Assembly (NCBI RefSeq): GCF_003290025.1
Contig: NZ_QNHG01000004.1
Coordinates: 542,058 to 606,057 of the forward strand
DNA from: Pseudogemmobacter bohemicus
Lineage (GTDB): Bacteria > Pseudomonadota > Alphaproteobacteria > Rhodobacterales > Rhodobacteraceae
Reading direction: 5' to 3'
Length of the DNA: 64,000 bases
A program made the position numbers and the translations under genes. Position 1 is the first letter of the stretch. The number at the start of each line of letters is the position of its first letter. Positions 1-8,031 of the stretch are shown here, piece by piece. Under the pieces are notes generated by a model. That model ran no database searches and was not told the origin of the DNA. It saw nothing but the letters and a program-made list of their open reading frames with translations.

Positions 1-865
1 GCACCGCGCCCGAGGCGATCCAGTAAGCGAAATCCACCGCCGCCTCACGGGCCCCGGAAAAGGCTGAAACCGCGATCCCTGTACCGCCAAGCGCCGAGCC
101 GACCGGGCCATTCGCACCCGCCACCGGCATATCGGCAAAGCGGATCAGCCGGGGGCGGAAGCCGGGAATGGCGTAATTCACATAGCCATAGATCAAGGGC
201 GCCACCGCGATACGGCTGTCGGGCTTTGCCATCTCCTCAAAGACCGCAATCGGGTCCTGGCCGGCACAGGCCGGGTCGATCAGATCGGCGATCTCGCGCA
301 GCATCTCCCAGACTTCGGCGCCGGTCGCGGGGGCGATGATCGCATCGCCGGTCACCGCGCAGGGCGCGCCGATATTGCCGGCCAGGGTGTAAAGCGACAT
401 CAGCGAATGCGGCGGACGCAGCGGCAGCGCAACGCGGCCCTCTTTCGCCAGCGCCACCACCTCGGCCCAGCTTGCCGGCGCTGCGTCGATCAGATCGGGG
501 CGCCAGGCCAGCACCTGGGTCGCGGCATCAATCGGGAAGGCCCATTGCCGCCCCTGCCAGGTATAGCTGGGGAAACTCGCGCCCACGGATCCCGCCGCCA
601 GGGCCGCGAGCTCAGCCGCGCGACCCGGCAGATCGAGAGGGGCGAGGCAATTCTCGCGGGTGATCTGGCCGACATGCGGATGGTCGATCACGATCAGATC
701 ATAGGCGCGGGCGAGGTCTTCGACCGGATAGCTTTCGAAATCCTGGAGCGAGCGCTTTTCCCAGGTAATCTCGACACCCTTTTCTGCGGCCCAGACGGTC
801 GAACAGGCGACCATCGGATCATAGCCGCGCGGATGGCTCCAGGTCATACCTTTCAGCTTGATCAC
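1..865 (-). CDS. Extracellular solute-binding protein, 3' end outside window
   Basis: Read on the minus strand from 865 the frame stays open to the window edge (288 codons). The first codon is a GTG that overlaps the stop of the preceding CoA-transferase gene (GTGA), so the two are probably translationally coupled; an ATG at 847 is the alternative start. The protein begins VIKLKGMTWSHPRGYDPMV and includes WAFPIDAATQVLAW and a glycine-rich stretch near the cut, which fits family 1 ABC solute-binding proteins. I see no signal peptide, so it may be a cytoplasmic or mis-started member. The ligand is unknown; pairing with a CoA-transferase suggests an organic acid. Confidence 0.6.
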   Translation of the reverse strand, partial: MIKLKGMTWSHPRGYDPMVACSTVWAAEKGVEITWEKRSLQDFESYPVEDLARAYDLIVIDHPHVGQITRENCLAPLDLPGRAAELAALAAGSVGASFPSYTWQGRQWAFPIDAATQVLAWRPDLIDAAPASWAEVVALAKEGRVALPLRPPHSLMSLYTLAGNIGAPCAVTGDAIIAPATGAEVWEMLREIADLIDPACAGQDPIAVFEEMAKPDSRIAVAPLIYGYVNYAIPGFRPRLIRFADMPVAGANGPVGSALGGTGIAVSAFSGAREAAVDFAYWIASGAV

Positions 866-2061
866 AGGTCGAACTCCTTGCGGATTGCGGCGGAATGGGC
901 GCCGATCAGCGGTGCGGCGCCGGTTTTCGCAGGGCGATACCCGTTCAACCGCATCGGCAGGCGGGTGGTCTCGATGGAAACCCCATCCTCGCGGGTGACG
1001 GTTTGCAGCATATCAAGGACGCGCATCCCCTCGGATTGCAGTAATTCCGGCCAGTCGAGCACTTTGGCGCACCAGATATCGGCGGGTTCCAGCACGGAAA
1101 GCCAGTGATCCACCGTAGCCGTCGCGACCTGGTCGGCAATCAGCCGCTTGATGGTGTCGCGCTGCGAGAAGGCCAGTTTCGGATCGTCGAGGTAAGGCGC
1201 CAGCGTTCCGATCCCCATCAGATCGGCCAGCCGGGCAATCGGCGTCATCGCAATCGCCAGCCAGCCATCTTTCGCCTGATAGACCCCGTATGGCGCCGAG
1301 AGATAGGCATGGGCCGAGCGGAATTCCGAGCGTTTCGGCACCCGGCGCCCGTCATTCAGATGGGTGGTCAGCACCTCGAACTGGAAGTCGATCAGCGCCT
1401 CCATCAGCGAGGTCTGCACATGCATGCCCTTGCCGGTGATCCCTTTCCGGACCAGCCCCGCCAGAACCCCCTGGCAGCAGGCGGCACCTGCCAGCATATC
1501 CGCGACCGCAAGGCCGAAAGGCACCGGTCCCTGACCCTCATCGCCATTCAGCCACATCAGACCCGAACGCGCCTGGGCCAGGAGATCCTGGCCCGGGCGC
1601 ATCACCCAGGGGCCCTCATCGCCATAGCCCGAGATCGAGGCATAGACGAGGCCCGGATTGATCGCCCGGGCGGCCTCGTAATCAAGGCCCAGCCGTTCGA
1701 TCACCCCGGGGCGGAAATTCTGGATCAGCACATCGGCACGCGCGATCAGCTTTTTCAGCGCCGCCAGATCGCCCGCGTCCTTCATATTGATCGCAAGGCT
1801 TTCCTTACCGCGATTGATCGCGTGGAAAATCGTGGAATCGCCGCCGATTTCGGTATCCGAGAGGTAGAGCCGGCGCGAGAGATCGCCGCCATCGGGGCGC
1901 TCGATCTTGATCACCCGCGCACCCAGATCCGCCAGCCGCAACGAGCAATAGGGCCCCGAAAGGAACTGGCTCATATCAAGGACGACAAGCCCTTCAAGCG
2001 GCAGCCCCTCTGACCCTGCCCCTGATCCTGACCCGGGCAGCTCTGCGGAATAGGTCGTCAT
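862..2061 (-). CDS. CaiB/BaiF family III CoA-transferase
   Basis: This 399-residue protein has the family III layout: an N-terminal Rossmann part (GLVVLDMSQFLSGPYCS near residue 24, LADLGARVIKIERP near 43), the QNFRPGVIERLGLDYEA motif near 114, and the segment PGQDLLAQARSGLM, where Asp159 is the expected acyl-carrying aspartate. Such enzymes move CoA between carboxylic acids in the cytoplasm; the acid here cannot be told. The residues after the start (PGSGSGAGSE) are low-complexity. It lies downstream of the IclR gene on the same strand but behind a terminator, and runs into the solute-binding gene with a 4-bp overlap. Confidence 0.85.
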   Translation of the reverse strand: MTTYSAELPGSGSGAGSEGLPLEGLVVLDMSQFLSGPYCSLRLADLGARVIKIERPDGGDLSRRLYLSDTEIGGDSTIFHAINRGKESLAINMKDAGDLAALKKLIARADVLIQNFRPGVIERLGLDYEAARAINPGLVYASISGYGDEGPWVMRPGQDLLAQARSGLMWLNGDEGQGPVPFGLAVADMLAGAACCQGVLAGLVRKGITGKGMHVQTSLMEALIDFQFEVLTTHLNDGRRVPKRSEFRSAHAYLSAPYGVYQAKDGWLAIAMTPIARLADLMGIGTLAPYLDDPKLAFSQRDTIKRLIADQVATATVDHWLSVLEPADIWCAKVLDWPELLQSEGMRVLDMLQTVTREDGVSIETTRLPMRLNGYRPAKTGAAPLIGAHSAAIRKEFDL

Positions 2062-2108
2062 CTCTGGCTTTCTCCCCCCGTCGCGCCCCTCCCGAAGGCG
2101 CGAGACAG

Positions 2109-2142
2109 TTTCGTATTTGAAGGATCATTTCATTTATGGAAA
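2109..2142. promoter_or_regulatory. Candidate IclR operator upstream of the CoA-transferase
   Basis: Two TTTC-N6/7-GAA elements sit 50-80 bp before the CoA-transferase start: TTTCGTATTTGAA at about 2110 and ATTTCATTTATGGAA at 2127-2141. The second resembles ATTTTACATATGGAA at about 3114 and ATTTCATATTCAGAA at 14820-14834. Assignment to the IclR regulator encoded at 2265-3035 is inference. Confidence 0.35.
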
Positions 2143-2176
2143 GTCGTCGCAAGACGGAAAATTGGCGCAAACAGCG

Positions 2177-2198
2177 AAAAGCCCGCCTTGGGCGGGCT
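2177..2198 (-). terminator. Rho-independent terminator of the IclR gene
   Basis: A perfect 8-bp stem (AGCCCGCC at 2180-2187, GGCGGGCT at 2191-2198) with a 3-nt loop is followed on the minus strand by TTTT. It lies about 65 bp past the IclR stop codon and separates that gene from the CoA-transferase. Confidence 0.75.
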
Positions 2199-2264
2199 CT
2201 TGCGAGAGGCTGAAGAGGCTGTCCGAAGCGCGGCGCCGGTTCCCGTGGCCCGGAAGGCAGAAGC

Positions 2265-3035
2265 CTAAGCGGCAGGTTCGCCCTGGCCCGAAAGCTCGCG
2301 CCCGATTTCCAGCAAAAGCCGAAGGACGCTTTCGCGATCCGGCGCATTGGGATTTTCCAGCCGTCGCACGAAGGGGCAGGTCAGAACCGCAAGCACGGCG
2401 CCATTGGCCCCAAGGATCGGCACAGAAAGGTTGGCGACCGCCGGGGTCTGCTGGCTCTCCATCGCCTCATAGCCCTGGCGACGCACCTCACGCAGGCGTT
2501 CGTCCAGCCCGGGCGGCGGCACCTCATAGGGCATAGGCTCATGTTCTTCATACATAAGGGCCTTTTCCTCAGGCGAGGCAAAGGCGAGGAAGACATGCCC
2601 CGATCCGGAATTGACCAGACCGATCTGCGCGCCGACGCGGATGGTAACGCCCCAATAGCCCGGCGCCTCGACCTGGGCGATCACCACCAGATCGCCGCGG
2701 TCATATTTGACCAGATGGCAGGCCTGCTCTGCCGCATTGGTAAAGCGGCGCATTGCCGGCATTGCCTGGGCCACCAGCCGGCGGATCGGCGGGCGCAGAT
2801 GGGCCAGCAAAAACAGCTTCAGCGTCAGCTGATAGCTGTCGCCATAGCGCGCGACATAGCCCCTGCGCGCCAGCCGGTCGAGCATGCGGTATAGCTCGGT
2901 CGGAGAGCGGCCGAGCGCGGTGGCGATGTCTTTCAGCGTCATCCCCTCTTCACGCTCGGCCAGAAGCTCGATCATATCGAGCCCCTTATCCAGCGCCGGC
3001 GCCCGGTAGCGGCCCTCGTCTTCCACATCGCTCAT
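2265..3035 (-). CDS. IclR-family transcriptional regulator
   Basis: The 256-residue protein has an N-terminal winged helix-turn-helix (residues about 15-75, KGLDMIELLAEREEGMTLKDI then ALGRSPTELYRMLDRLARRGYV) and a C-terminal IclR effector domain (about 85-250, with VTIRVGAQIGLVNSGSGHVFLA). It is divergent from the lactonase gene and stands beside the large sugar operon, so it is the likely local regulator. The start codon is hugged by a perfect inverted repeat (3038-3051), consistent with autoregulation. Effector unknown. Confidence 0.9.
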   Translation of the reverse strand: MSDVEDEGRYRAPALDKGLDMIELLAEREEGMTLKDIATALGRSPTELYRMLDRLARRGYVARYGDSYQLTLKLFLLAHLRPPIRRLVAQAMPAMRRFTNAAEQACHLVKYDRGDLVVIAQVEAPGYWGVTIRVGAQIGLVNSGSGHVFLAFASPEEKALMYEEHEPMPYEVPPPGLDERLREVRRQGYEAMESQQTPAVANLSVPILGANGAVLAVLTCPFVRRLENPNAPDRESVLRLLLEIGRELSGQGEPAA

Positions 3036-3037
3036 GG

Positions 3038-3056
3038 TTTCACCTGTGAAATTTCA
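3038..3056. promoter_or_regulatory. Inverted repeats at the IclR start, candidate autoregulatory operator
   Basis: TTTCACCTGTGAAA (3038-3051) is a perfect 6-bp inverted repeat with a 2-bp centre, and TGAAATTTCA (3047-3056) is an overlapping 10-bp palindrome. Both lie within 21 bp upstream of the IclR ATG and in the region shared with the divergent lactonase gene. IclR-family operators are commonly of TGAAA/TTTCA type; binding is not shown. Confidence 0.5.
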
Positions 3057-3178
3057 TCTTGCGATGCTACGAATTGACGGGAGGAGGTCAACACAGTTTA
3101 CTGGCAGCAAGATATTTTACATATGGAATACAGCCTGCCGCAAAAACTTGCGAGGCCCATTCCGGAGGGAGGAGAGAA

Positions 3179-4279
3179 ATGTCCGCAGAGCTGCTTTTGT
3201 TCATCGGCACGCTGAACCGCGAGACGCCGTATTTCCAGGGCGCGCGGGGGGACGGGCTCTATGCTTTCGCCTTTGACGAAGAGCGCCTGACCTTCACGCA
3301 AAAAGCGCATTTCCCCGGGATCGACAATCCGACCTTCCTTTCGGTCACCCCGGACGGGCGCCATATCTATGCCAGTTCCGAAGTGGCCGAATGGCGTGAG
3401 GGTCTCGTCACCGCCCTGCGCTATCAGCCGGATAAGGGAGGCTTTTGCTATCTGAACACCCAGCCCAGCCTTGGCAGCATCACAGCGCATAACCTGATCT
3501 CGCGCGATGGCAAACGGCTTTATGTGGTGAATTATACCGTCGGCGAAGGCGGTCCCGATCAGTCGCTGGTGGTGTTCGACATCCGTGCGGATGGCAGCCT
3601 CTCGCCGGCTGTGGGCGCCGTCGCACATCAGGGAAGTGGCCCCGATCCCGCGCGCCAGGAACGCGCCCATGCCCATAGCGTGGCCGAATTGCCCGACGGT
3701 ATTCTGATCGTCGCCGATCTCGGGATGGATGCGCTTGTGAGCTACCGGCCGGGGGCGGATGGCACAACGATAAGGCTGCACCAAACCCCAACCCGCCCCG
3801 GCGCCGGCCCAAGGCATATGGTACTGAGCCCGGACGGCGCGTTTCTCTTTACCATCAACGAGCTCGATTCCTCGATCACCGCCTTTCGTCGTGATGCGGC
3901 GACAGGCGCGCTGACCGAGACAGATCGCAGGATCACCGTGCCCGGGGAGGCGCTGGCCGGGAACCATTGCTCGGATCTGGCGATCTCCCCGGATGGCCGC
4001 TTTCTCTATGGCGCCAACAGGGGGCATGACAGCATCGTGCAGATGGAGGTGGAGGCTCTTACAGGCAAGCTGATCTCACAGCGCCTGATCACCTGCGGCG
4101 GCACCACACCGCGCAATATCGCGCTGACACCGTCCGGCCGTCATCTGCTGGTGGCAAACCAGAATTCCGACCGGGTCAGCGTGCTGGGCCGCGATGAAGC
4201 AAGCGGAATCCTGACCGAAATCGGTCGCTTTCTGGCAATCGGCACCCCCATGTGCCTGAAATTCGCTACCTCTGGCTGA
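3179..4279 (+). CDS. Lactonase family protein (6-phosphogluconolactonase-like beta-propeller)
   Basis: The ATG at 3179 follows GGAGGGAGGAGAG, a strong ribosome site, giving 366 residues (longer in-frame starts upstream lack one). It shows repeated propeller blades such as FLSVTPDGRHIYASSE, HMVLSPDGAFLFTINE, LAISPDGRFLYGANR and IALTPSGRHLLVANQ. The family (cytoplasmic or periplasmic Pgl/YkgB type) opens sugar lactones. No signal peptide is visible. Together with the fuconolactonase-like amidohydrolase at 14955 it could hydrolyse a sugar lactone made in this pathway. It is transcribed alone, divergent from IclR. Confidence 0.85.
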   Translation: MSAELLLFIGTLNRETPYFQGARGDGLYAFAFDEERLTFTQKAHFPGIDNPTFLSVTPDGRHIYASSEVAEWREGLVTALRYQPDKGGFCYLNTQPSLGSITAHNLISRDGKRLYVVNYTVGEGGPDQSLVVFDIRADGSLSPAVGAVAHQGSGPDPARQERAHAHSVAELPDGILIVADLGMDALVSYRPGADGTTIRLHQTPTRPGAGPRHMVLSPDGAFLFTINELDSSITAFRRDAATGALTETDRRITVPGEALAGNHCSDLAISPDGRFLYGANRGHDSIVQMEVEALTGKLISQRLITCGGTTPRNIALTPSGRHLLVANQNSDRVSVLGRDEASGILTEIGRFLAIGTPMCLKFATSG

Positions 4280-4289
4280 GCGCGGAAGC

Positions 4290-4308
4290 GGGGGGCTGTC
4301 TGCCCCCC
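4290..4308. terminator. GC hairpin after the lactonase gene
   Basis: GGGGGGC (4290-4296) and GCCCCCC (4302-4308) pair around a 5-nt loop about 10 bp after the lactonase stop. There is no U run, so it may be a processing or stabilising stem rather than a true terminator. Confidence 0.4.
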
Positions 4309-4330
4309 GGCGCCTGACGGCGCTCCCCCC

Positions 4331-4389
4331 GAGGATATTTAGAGACAGATGAAAAGGGCTGCTGTTTTCATCTGTCTCTAAATATCCTC
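4331..4389. repeat. Perfect 25-bp inverted repeat between convergent genes
   Basis: The arms 4331-4355 and 4365-4389 are exact reverse complements around a 9-nt loop, and are flanked by C5/G5 runs that extend the stem past one mismatch. It begins GAGGATATTT. Elements of this kind are familiar to me from 3' ends of Rhodobacterales genes, and it may end transcription from both sides. Confidence 0.8.
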
Positions 4390-4419
4390 AGGGGGTGAAT
4401 GAGCCTGCAAAGGCTCAGA

Positions 4420-4440
4420 GGGGGCGCGAGCGCCCCCTTT
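4420..4440 (+). terminator. Terminator between lactonase and FAH-family gene
   Basis: GGGGGCGC (4420-4427) and GCGCCCCC (4430-4437) form an 8-bp stem with a 2-nt loop (a 4-nt loop if the last pair opens), followed on the plus strand by TTTCTT. It lies just past the stop of the convergent hydrolase gene. Confidence 0.6.
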
Positions 4441-4445
4441 CTTCC

Positions 4446-5285
4446 TCAGGCATCGTCCTCGCAGACCTGGCGCTGTGTGCCAAGGCCCTCGATTCCCAGT
4501 TCCACCACATCGCCCGCCTTCAGATAGCGCGGCGGCTTCATCCCCAGACCGACGCCGGGCGGCGTGCCGGTCGAGATCACATCGCCCGGATGCAGGGTGA
4601 AGAATTGCGACAGATAAGAGACCAGGAACGGGATCTTGTAGACCATGGTGCTGGACGACCCGTCCTGCATGGTCTCGCCATTCACCTTCAGCCACATATG
4701 CAGGTTGTCATGGTCTTTGACCTCGTCCCTCGTCACCAGCCAGGGGCCGATCGGGCCGAAATTGTCCGAGCTTTTGCCCTTGGACCACTGGCCCGAGCGC
4801 TCGATCTGATAGGCGCGTTCCGAGACATCGTTGCAGACGCAATAGCCCGCGACATGCTCCATCGCGTCGGCTTCGGAGACGTATTTCGCGCGTTTGCCGA
4901 TCACCACAGCCAGCTCGACCTCCCAGTCGGTCTTCTCCGATCCACGCGGGATCAGGATCGGATCATCCGGCCCGCAAATGGCCGAGGTGTATTTCGCGAA
5001 GATCACCGGCTCGGGAGGCACAGCCATGCCGCTTTCCGCCGCATGGTCGGAATAATTCAGCCCGATACAGATGAATTTGCCGGTCTGACCGACACAGGCG
5101 CCGAGGCGTGGATCGCCCGCGACCAGCGGCAGCGATGCCGGGTCGAGTTTTTTCAGGGCCGACAGATCCGCCAACATCTCGCCGGCAATATCCGGGACAT
5201 GGGCGGACAGGTCGCGCAGCGCGCCATTCGCGTCGATCAGGCCGGGCTTTTCGGCACCCCGCGCGCCATAACGTACCAGTTTCAT
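4446..5285 (-). CDS. Fumarylacetoacetate hydrolase family protein, putative 2,4-diketo-3-deoxy-aldonate hydrolase
   Basis: The 279-residue protein has an FAH C-terminal fold: FICIGLNYSDHAAESG (about 71-86), WEVELAVVIG with metal ligands Glu122 and Glu124, Asp153 in CNDVSERAYQ, and VISTGTPPGVGLG. FAH-family enzymes cleave C-C bonds of diketo acids with Mg2+. In L-fucose and L-rhamnose non-phosphorylative routes such an enzyme splits the 2,4-diketo-3-deoxy acid to pyruvate and lactate. It is the last gene of the 12-gene operon, 14 bp after the SDR that would make its substrate, which supports that role. Exact sugar isomer unknown. Confidence 0.8.
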   Translation of the reverse strand: MKLVRYGARGAEKPGLIDANGALRDLSAHVPDIAGEMLADLSALKKLDPASLPLVAGDPRLGACVGQTGKFICIGLNYSDHAAESGMAVPPEPVIFAKYTSAICGPDDPILIPRGSEKTDWEVELAVVIGKRAKYVSEADAMEHVAGYCVCNDVSERAYQIERSGQWSKGKSSDNFGPIGPWLVTRDEVKDHDNLHMWLKVNGETMQDGSSSTMVYKIPFLVSYLSQFFTLHPGDVISTGTPPGVGLGMKPPRYLKAGDVVELGIEGLGTQRQVCEDDA

Positions 5286-5299
5286 AGCAGCTCCTCTCC

Positions 5300-6037
5300 T
5301 CAGGTGGTCCAGCCACCGTCGATGACATGTTCGGTCCCGGTGGTGAAGCCCGCTTCGTCCGAGGCCAGATAGCAGACCAGCGCAGCGATTTCATCCGCCC
5401 GGCCCAGACGGCCCATCGCCTGGCGGCCGATAAAGGCCTTCAGCGCGCCCTCGTAATCGCCGGTGGCCTTGAGGCGTTCATGCAGGCTGGGGCTGTCGAC
5501 GGTGCCGGGACAGATCGAATTGCAGCGGATGCCTTGCGCAACATAATCGGCGGCGACAGCCCGGGTCAGGCCGACCACGGCGGCCTTGGACGCGGAATAG
5601 ACCGCCCGGTTGATCGGGCCTTTCTTCGGCCCCGCAACCGAAGACATATTGATGATCGAGCCATTGCCCCTGGCGATCATCCCCGGCAGCACGGCGCGGA
5701 TCATACGGAACTGCGCTTTGGCGTTCAGATCAAAGGCGAAATCCCACTCAGACTCAGACGCCTCCAGCACGGTGCCGTTATGGACGACCCCGGCGCAGTT
5801 GAAGAGGATATCGACCGGCCCGACCTCATCGACCAAAGCGGTGATCGCGCCCGCGTCCAGCACGTTCAGAACCTTCGCGGTGATCCCCGGCACGCCCGCG
5901 AGGCCCTCAACCAGGCCTGGGTTCACATCGGTCGCGATAACCTCGGCGCCCTCGGCCGCCATCCGCTCGGCGCTGGCGCGGCCGATCCCCTGCCCTGCCG
6001 CCGTGATCAGCGCGCGTTTCCCCTGCAGTCTCTGCAT
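5300..6037 (-). CDS. SDR oxidoreductase, putative 2-keto-3-deoxy-L-fuconate/rhamnonate 4-dehydrogenase
   Basis: The start at 6037 is preceded by GAGGAGAGAGAG, giving 245 residues and an 11-bp gap from the upstream stop. It is a classical SDR: ITAAGQGIGRASAERM nucleotide loop (11-26), NCAG (80-83), Ser133, Tyr147 and Lys151. The ITAAGQGIG/VIATDVN pattern is that of the BDH2/DHRS6-like branch, which includes 2-keto-3-deoxy-L-fuconate and -rhamnonate dehydrogenases. It sits between the dehydratase pair and the FAH hydrolase, matching pathway order. Confidence 0.8.
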   Translation of the reverse strand: MQRLQGKRALITAAGQGIGRASAERMAAEGAEVIATDVNPGLVEGLAGVPGITAKVLNVLDAGAITALVDEVGPVDILFNCAGVVHNGTVLEASESEWDFAFDLNAKAQFRMIRAVLPGMIARGNGSIINMSSVAGPKKGPINRAVYSASKAAVVGLTRAVAADYVAQGIRCNSICPGTVDSPSLHERLKATGDYEGALKAFIGRQAMGRLGRADEIAALVCYLASDEAGFTTGTEHVIDGGWTT

Positions 6038-6047
6038 CTCTCTCTCC

Positions 6048-7262
6048 TCAGGCCGCACCCGGCAAACAGGCCGGGCCGATAGGTTCAAAGCTCTTATAGG
6101 TCAGGATGAACTCGCGATGGCCGAGCTCTTCGGATTTGGTCTGCCGCCCCGCCGCCACCGCCAGCACCAGGTCATGGATCTCCTGGCCGACCTCCGGGAT
6201 CGAACGGACACCTTCGATAATATCGCCCGCGTTGACATCCATGTCTTCGGCGAGATTGCGGTAGGTGTCGGGGTTGGCACAGATCTTGATCACCGGCGAA
6301 ATGGCCGAACCGACGACCGAGCCACGCCCGGTCACGAACAGCGTCATATGGGCACCCGAGGCGATCATCTCGACGATTTCGGCATTGTCCGAGATATTCG
6401 GGAAGCCAAAACGCACATCCCCATCCGGCACCACATCCATCAGATAAAGCCCGCCGCTGGGGGGAATATCGCCCGGTTTGATCAGACCCGAAATCGGGCT
6501 GTCGCCGGATTTCACATAGGCACCGAGCGACTTTTCCTCGATGGTGGAAAGCCCGCCCGCCGCATTCCCCGCCGCAAACGACCCATAGCCCAGCGTCGCA
6601 TAATAGCGTTCGGCCTTTTGCACGCTTTCTCGCAGGATATTCCCGAGTTCAGGCGTCACCGCGCGGGCCGCCATGATCTCTTCGCAGCCGATCAGCTCGC
6701 CGGTTTCCTCGAAGATGCAGGCGGCGCCCTCGGCGACCAGCAGATCGAACGCCTTGCCCGCCGCCGGGTTACCCGAGATGCCGCTGGTCCCGTCTGATCC
6801 GCCGCAAACCGTGCCGATGATCAGCTCATCAACCCCCATCCGGACGCGCGGCACTTCGGCGATCTGCGCCAGGGTCTGACGGATCCAGTCCGCCCCCGCC
6901 TGGATCGTCGATCGTGTCCCCCCCGCCCGCTGGATCACCAGCGTCTTGACCGGCCGGTTTGAGCTGTCGACCGCATTGGCAGCGCGCACCTTGTCGAAAC
7001 TCTCGCATCCCAAAGACACGAACAGCACCGCGCCGACATTTGGATGGGTGCAAAGCTTCTCCATCATCTGCGCCGCATATTCATTCGGATAGCAGCCGGG
7101 GAATCCGATCAGCTGCACCTCGCCCTCATGGGGGGTATTCCTGAACTGATGCACGATTTCCGAGGCCACGAAATGCGCACATTCGACCAGATAGGCCACA
7201 ACCAGCGTGTTGCGGATCCCCTTGCGGCCATCAGACCGCAGAAACGCCTGAATCTCGCTCAT
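6048..7262 (-). CDS. Altronate dehydratase (UxaA) family, large subunit of a split enzyme
   Basis: The 404-residue protein matches the catalytic C-terminal part of UxaA/SuyB: RKGIRNTLVVAYLVECA near residue 13, IGFPGCYPNEYA near 52, GTVCGGSDGTSGISGNPA near 150, and SPVIKICANPDTY. The family dehydrates sugar acids to 2-keto-3-deoxy acids using a metal; SuyAB instead releases sulfite from sulfolactate. The SAF-domain half is encoded separately just upstream with a 4-bp overlap. D-altronate dehydratase family members are reported in non-phosphorylative L-fucose and L-galactose pathways, which fits the neighbours better than sulfolactate. Confidence 0.8.
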   Translation of the reverse strand: MSEIQAFLRSDGRKGIRNTLVVAYLVECAHFVASEIVHQFRNTPHEGEVQLIGFPGCYPNEYAAQMMEKLCTHPNVGAVLFVSLGCESFDKVRAANAVDSSNRPVKTLVIQRAGGTRSTIQAGADWIRQTLAQIAEVPRVRMGVDELIIGTVCGGSDGTSGISGNPAAGKAFDLLVAEGAACIFEETGELIGCEEIMAARAVTPELGNILRESVQKAERYYATLGYGSFAAGNAAGGLSTIEEKSLGAYVKSGDSPISGLIKPGDIPPSGGLYLMDVVPDGDVRFGFPNISDNAEIVEMIASGAHMTLFVTGRGSVVGSAISPVIKICANPDTYRNLAEDMDVNAGDIIEGVRSIPEVGQEIHDLVLAVAAGRQTKSEELGHREFILTYKSFEPIGPACLPGAA

Positions 7263-7597
7263 AATGACACCCCCGCGCTGCGGCCATCGGCGTCTTGCAA
7301 CATATGCGTGGGCGTATAGGCCGAACGGATATTATGGACATGCACATGCTCGCCCGCCCGGATCGCCGTGGTCGCGATACCGATGGGCATGCCGTATTTC
7401 AGGATCACATCACCCGCCGCGATATCACGGCGCGCAATTTTATGGGCCATCGGGATCGGGCGGCTGAGGATGACCTGGCCGCCTTCCAGCGCGACCTGCA
7501 ACCCTTCGGGCGAATTGGCGCGCGCGACCAGCACATTGTCCTTGTCGGACAAAAGCAGGAACGGCCCGAATGAGGATTTTCCGCTCACTTGCGGCAC
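7259..7597 (-). CDS. SAF-domain small subunit of altronate dehydratase family enzyme
   Basis: This 112-residue protein is the UxaA/SuyA N-terminal SAF module as a separate gene, with MAHKIARRDIAAGDVILKYG (about 50-69), a GIATTAIRAGEHVHVHN segment and conserved His residues. It overlaps the MaoC gene upstream by 13 bp and the large subunit downstream by 4 bp, so the pair is almost surely co-translated. It has no activity alone in known split systems. Confidence 0.8.
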   Translation of the reverse strand: MPQVSGKSSFGPFLLLSDKDNVLVARANSPEGLQVALEGGQVILSRPIPMAHKIARRDIAAGDVILKYGMPIGIATTAIRAGEHVHVHNIRSAYTPTHMLQDADGRSAGVSL

Positions 7598-8031
7598 TCC
7601 ACCATATAGATGTGGTCGGCGACCAGGGCGGTTTCACCTGTTTGTTTGGTGACCGTGAGACGTTCGGTCACGCGCCCGTATCCGGGGCGCTTTTCCATCA
7701 GCTCTTTCGAGATGATCTCGACGCGCGAACGGATGGTGTCGCCGATGAAGACGGGTTTCACAAAGCGCATCCGGTCGTAACCATATGAAAATGCGACCGG
7801 ATTGATGATGGTCGCGGTCAGGCCGACGCCGATGGTGAACACCATCGTACCATGCGCGATGCGCTGGCCAAAGGGCAGCGTCTTGCAAAATTCCGCATCC
7901 AGGTGATGCGGGAAGAAATCGCCCGAATGGCCGGCATGGACGACGAAATCGGTCTCGGTGATGGTGCGCCCGACCGTGTCGCGCGCCTCGCCGATTTCGT
8001 AATCCTCGTAATATTTCACCTGTTCAAGCAT
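7585..8031 (-). CDS. MaoC-like hot-dog dehydratase
   Basis: I place the start at 8031 (148 residues, MLEQVKYYEDYEIGE); the longer frame lacks homology. The hydratase motif is visible in GDFFPHHLDAEFCKT followed by RIAHGTMVF, with the expected Asp/His pair. MaoC proteins normally hydrate enoyl-CoA thioesters, so its presence inside a sugar-acid operon is unexpected; it might act on a CoA ester supplied with the CoA-transferase at 862-2061, or on a free acid. It overlaps the Gfo/Idh gene by 8 bp. Confidence 0.75.
   Translation of the reverse strand: MLEQVKYYEDYEIGEARDTVGRTITETDFVVHAGHSGDFFPHHLDAEFCKTLPFGQRIAHGTMVFTIGVGLTATIINPVAFSYGYDRMRFVKPVFIGDTIRSRVEIISKELMEKRPGYGRVTERLTVTKQTGETALVADHIYMVECRK

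Noticed and set aside
407-1108. Long plus-strand frame opposite the solute-binding and CoA-transferase genes
   Set aside because: It is an antisense shadow caused by high GC; the minus-strand genes have clear family motifs.
6048-7597. Sulfolactate sulfo-lyase (SuyAB) reading of the split dehydratase
   Set aside because: The two-gene split fits SuyAB, but neighbours (mutarotase, SDR, FAH hydrolase, sugar importer) point to a sugar acid; no sulfonate genes adjoin.
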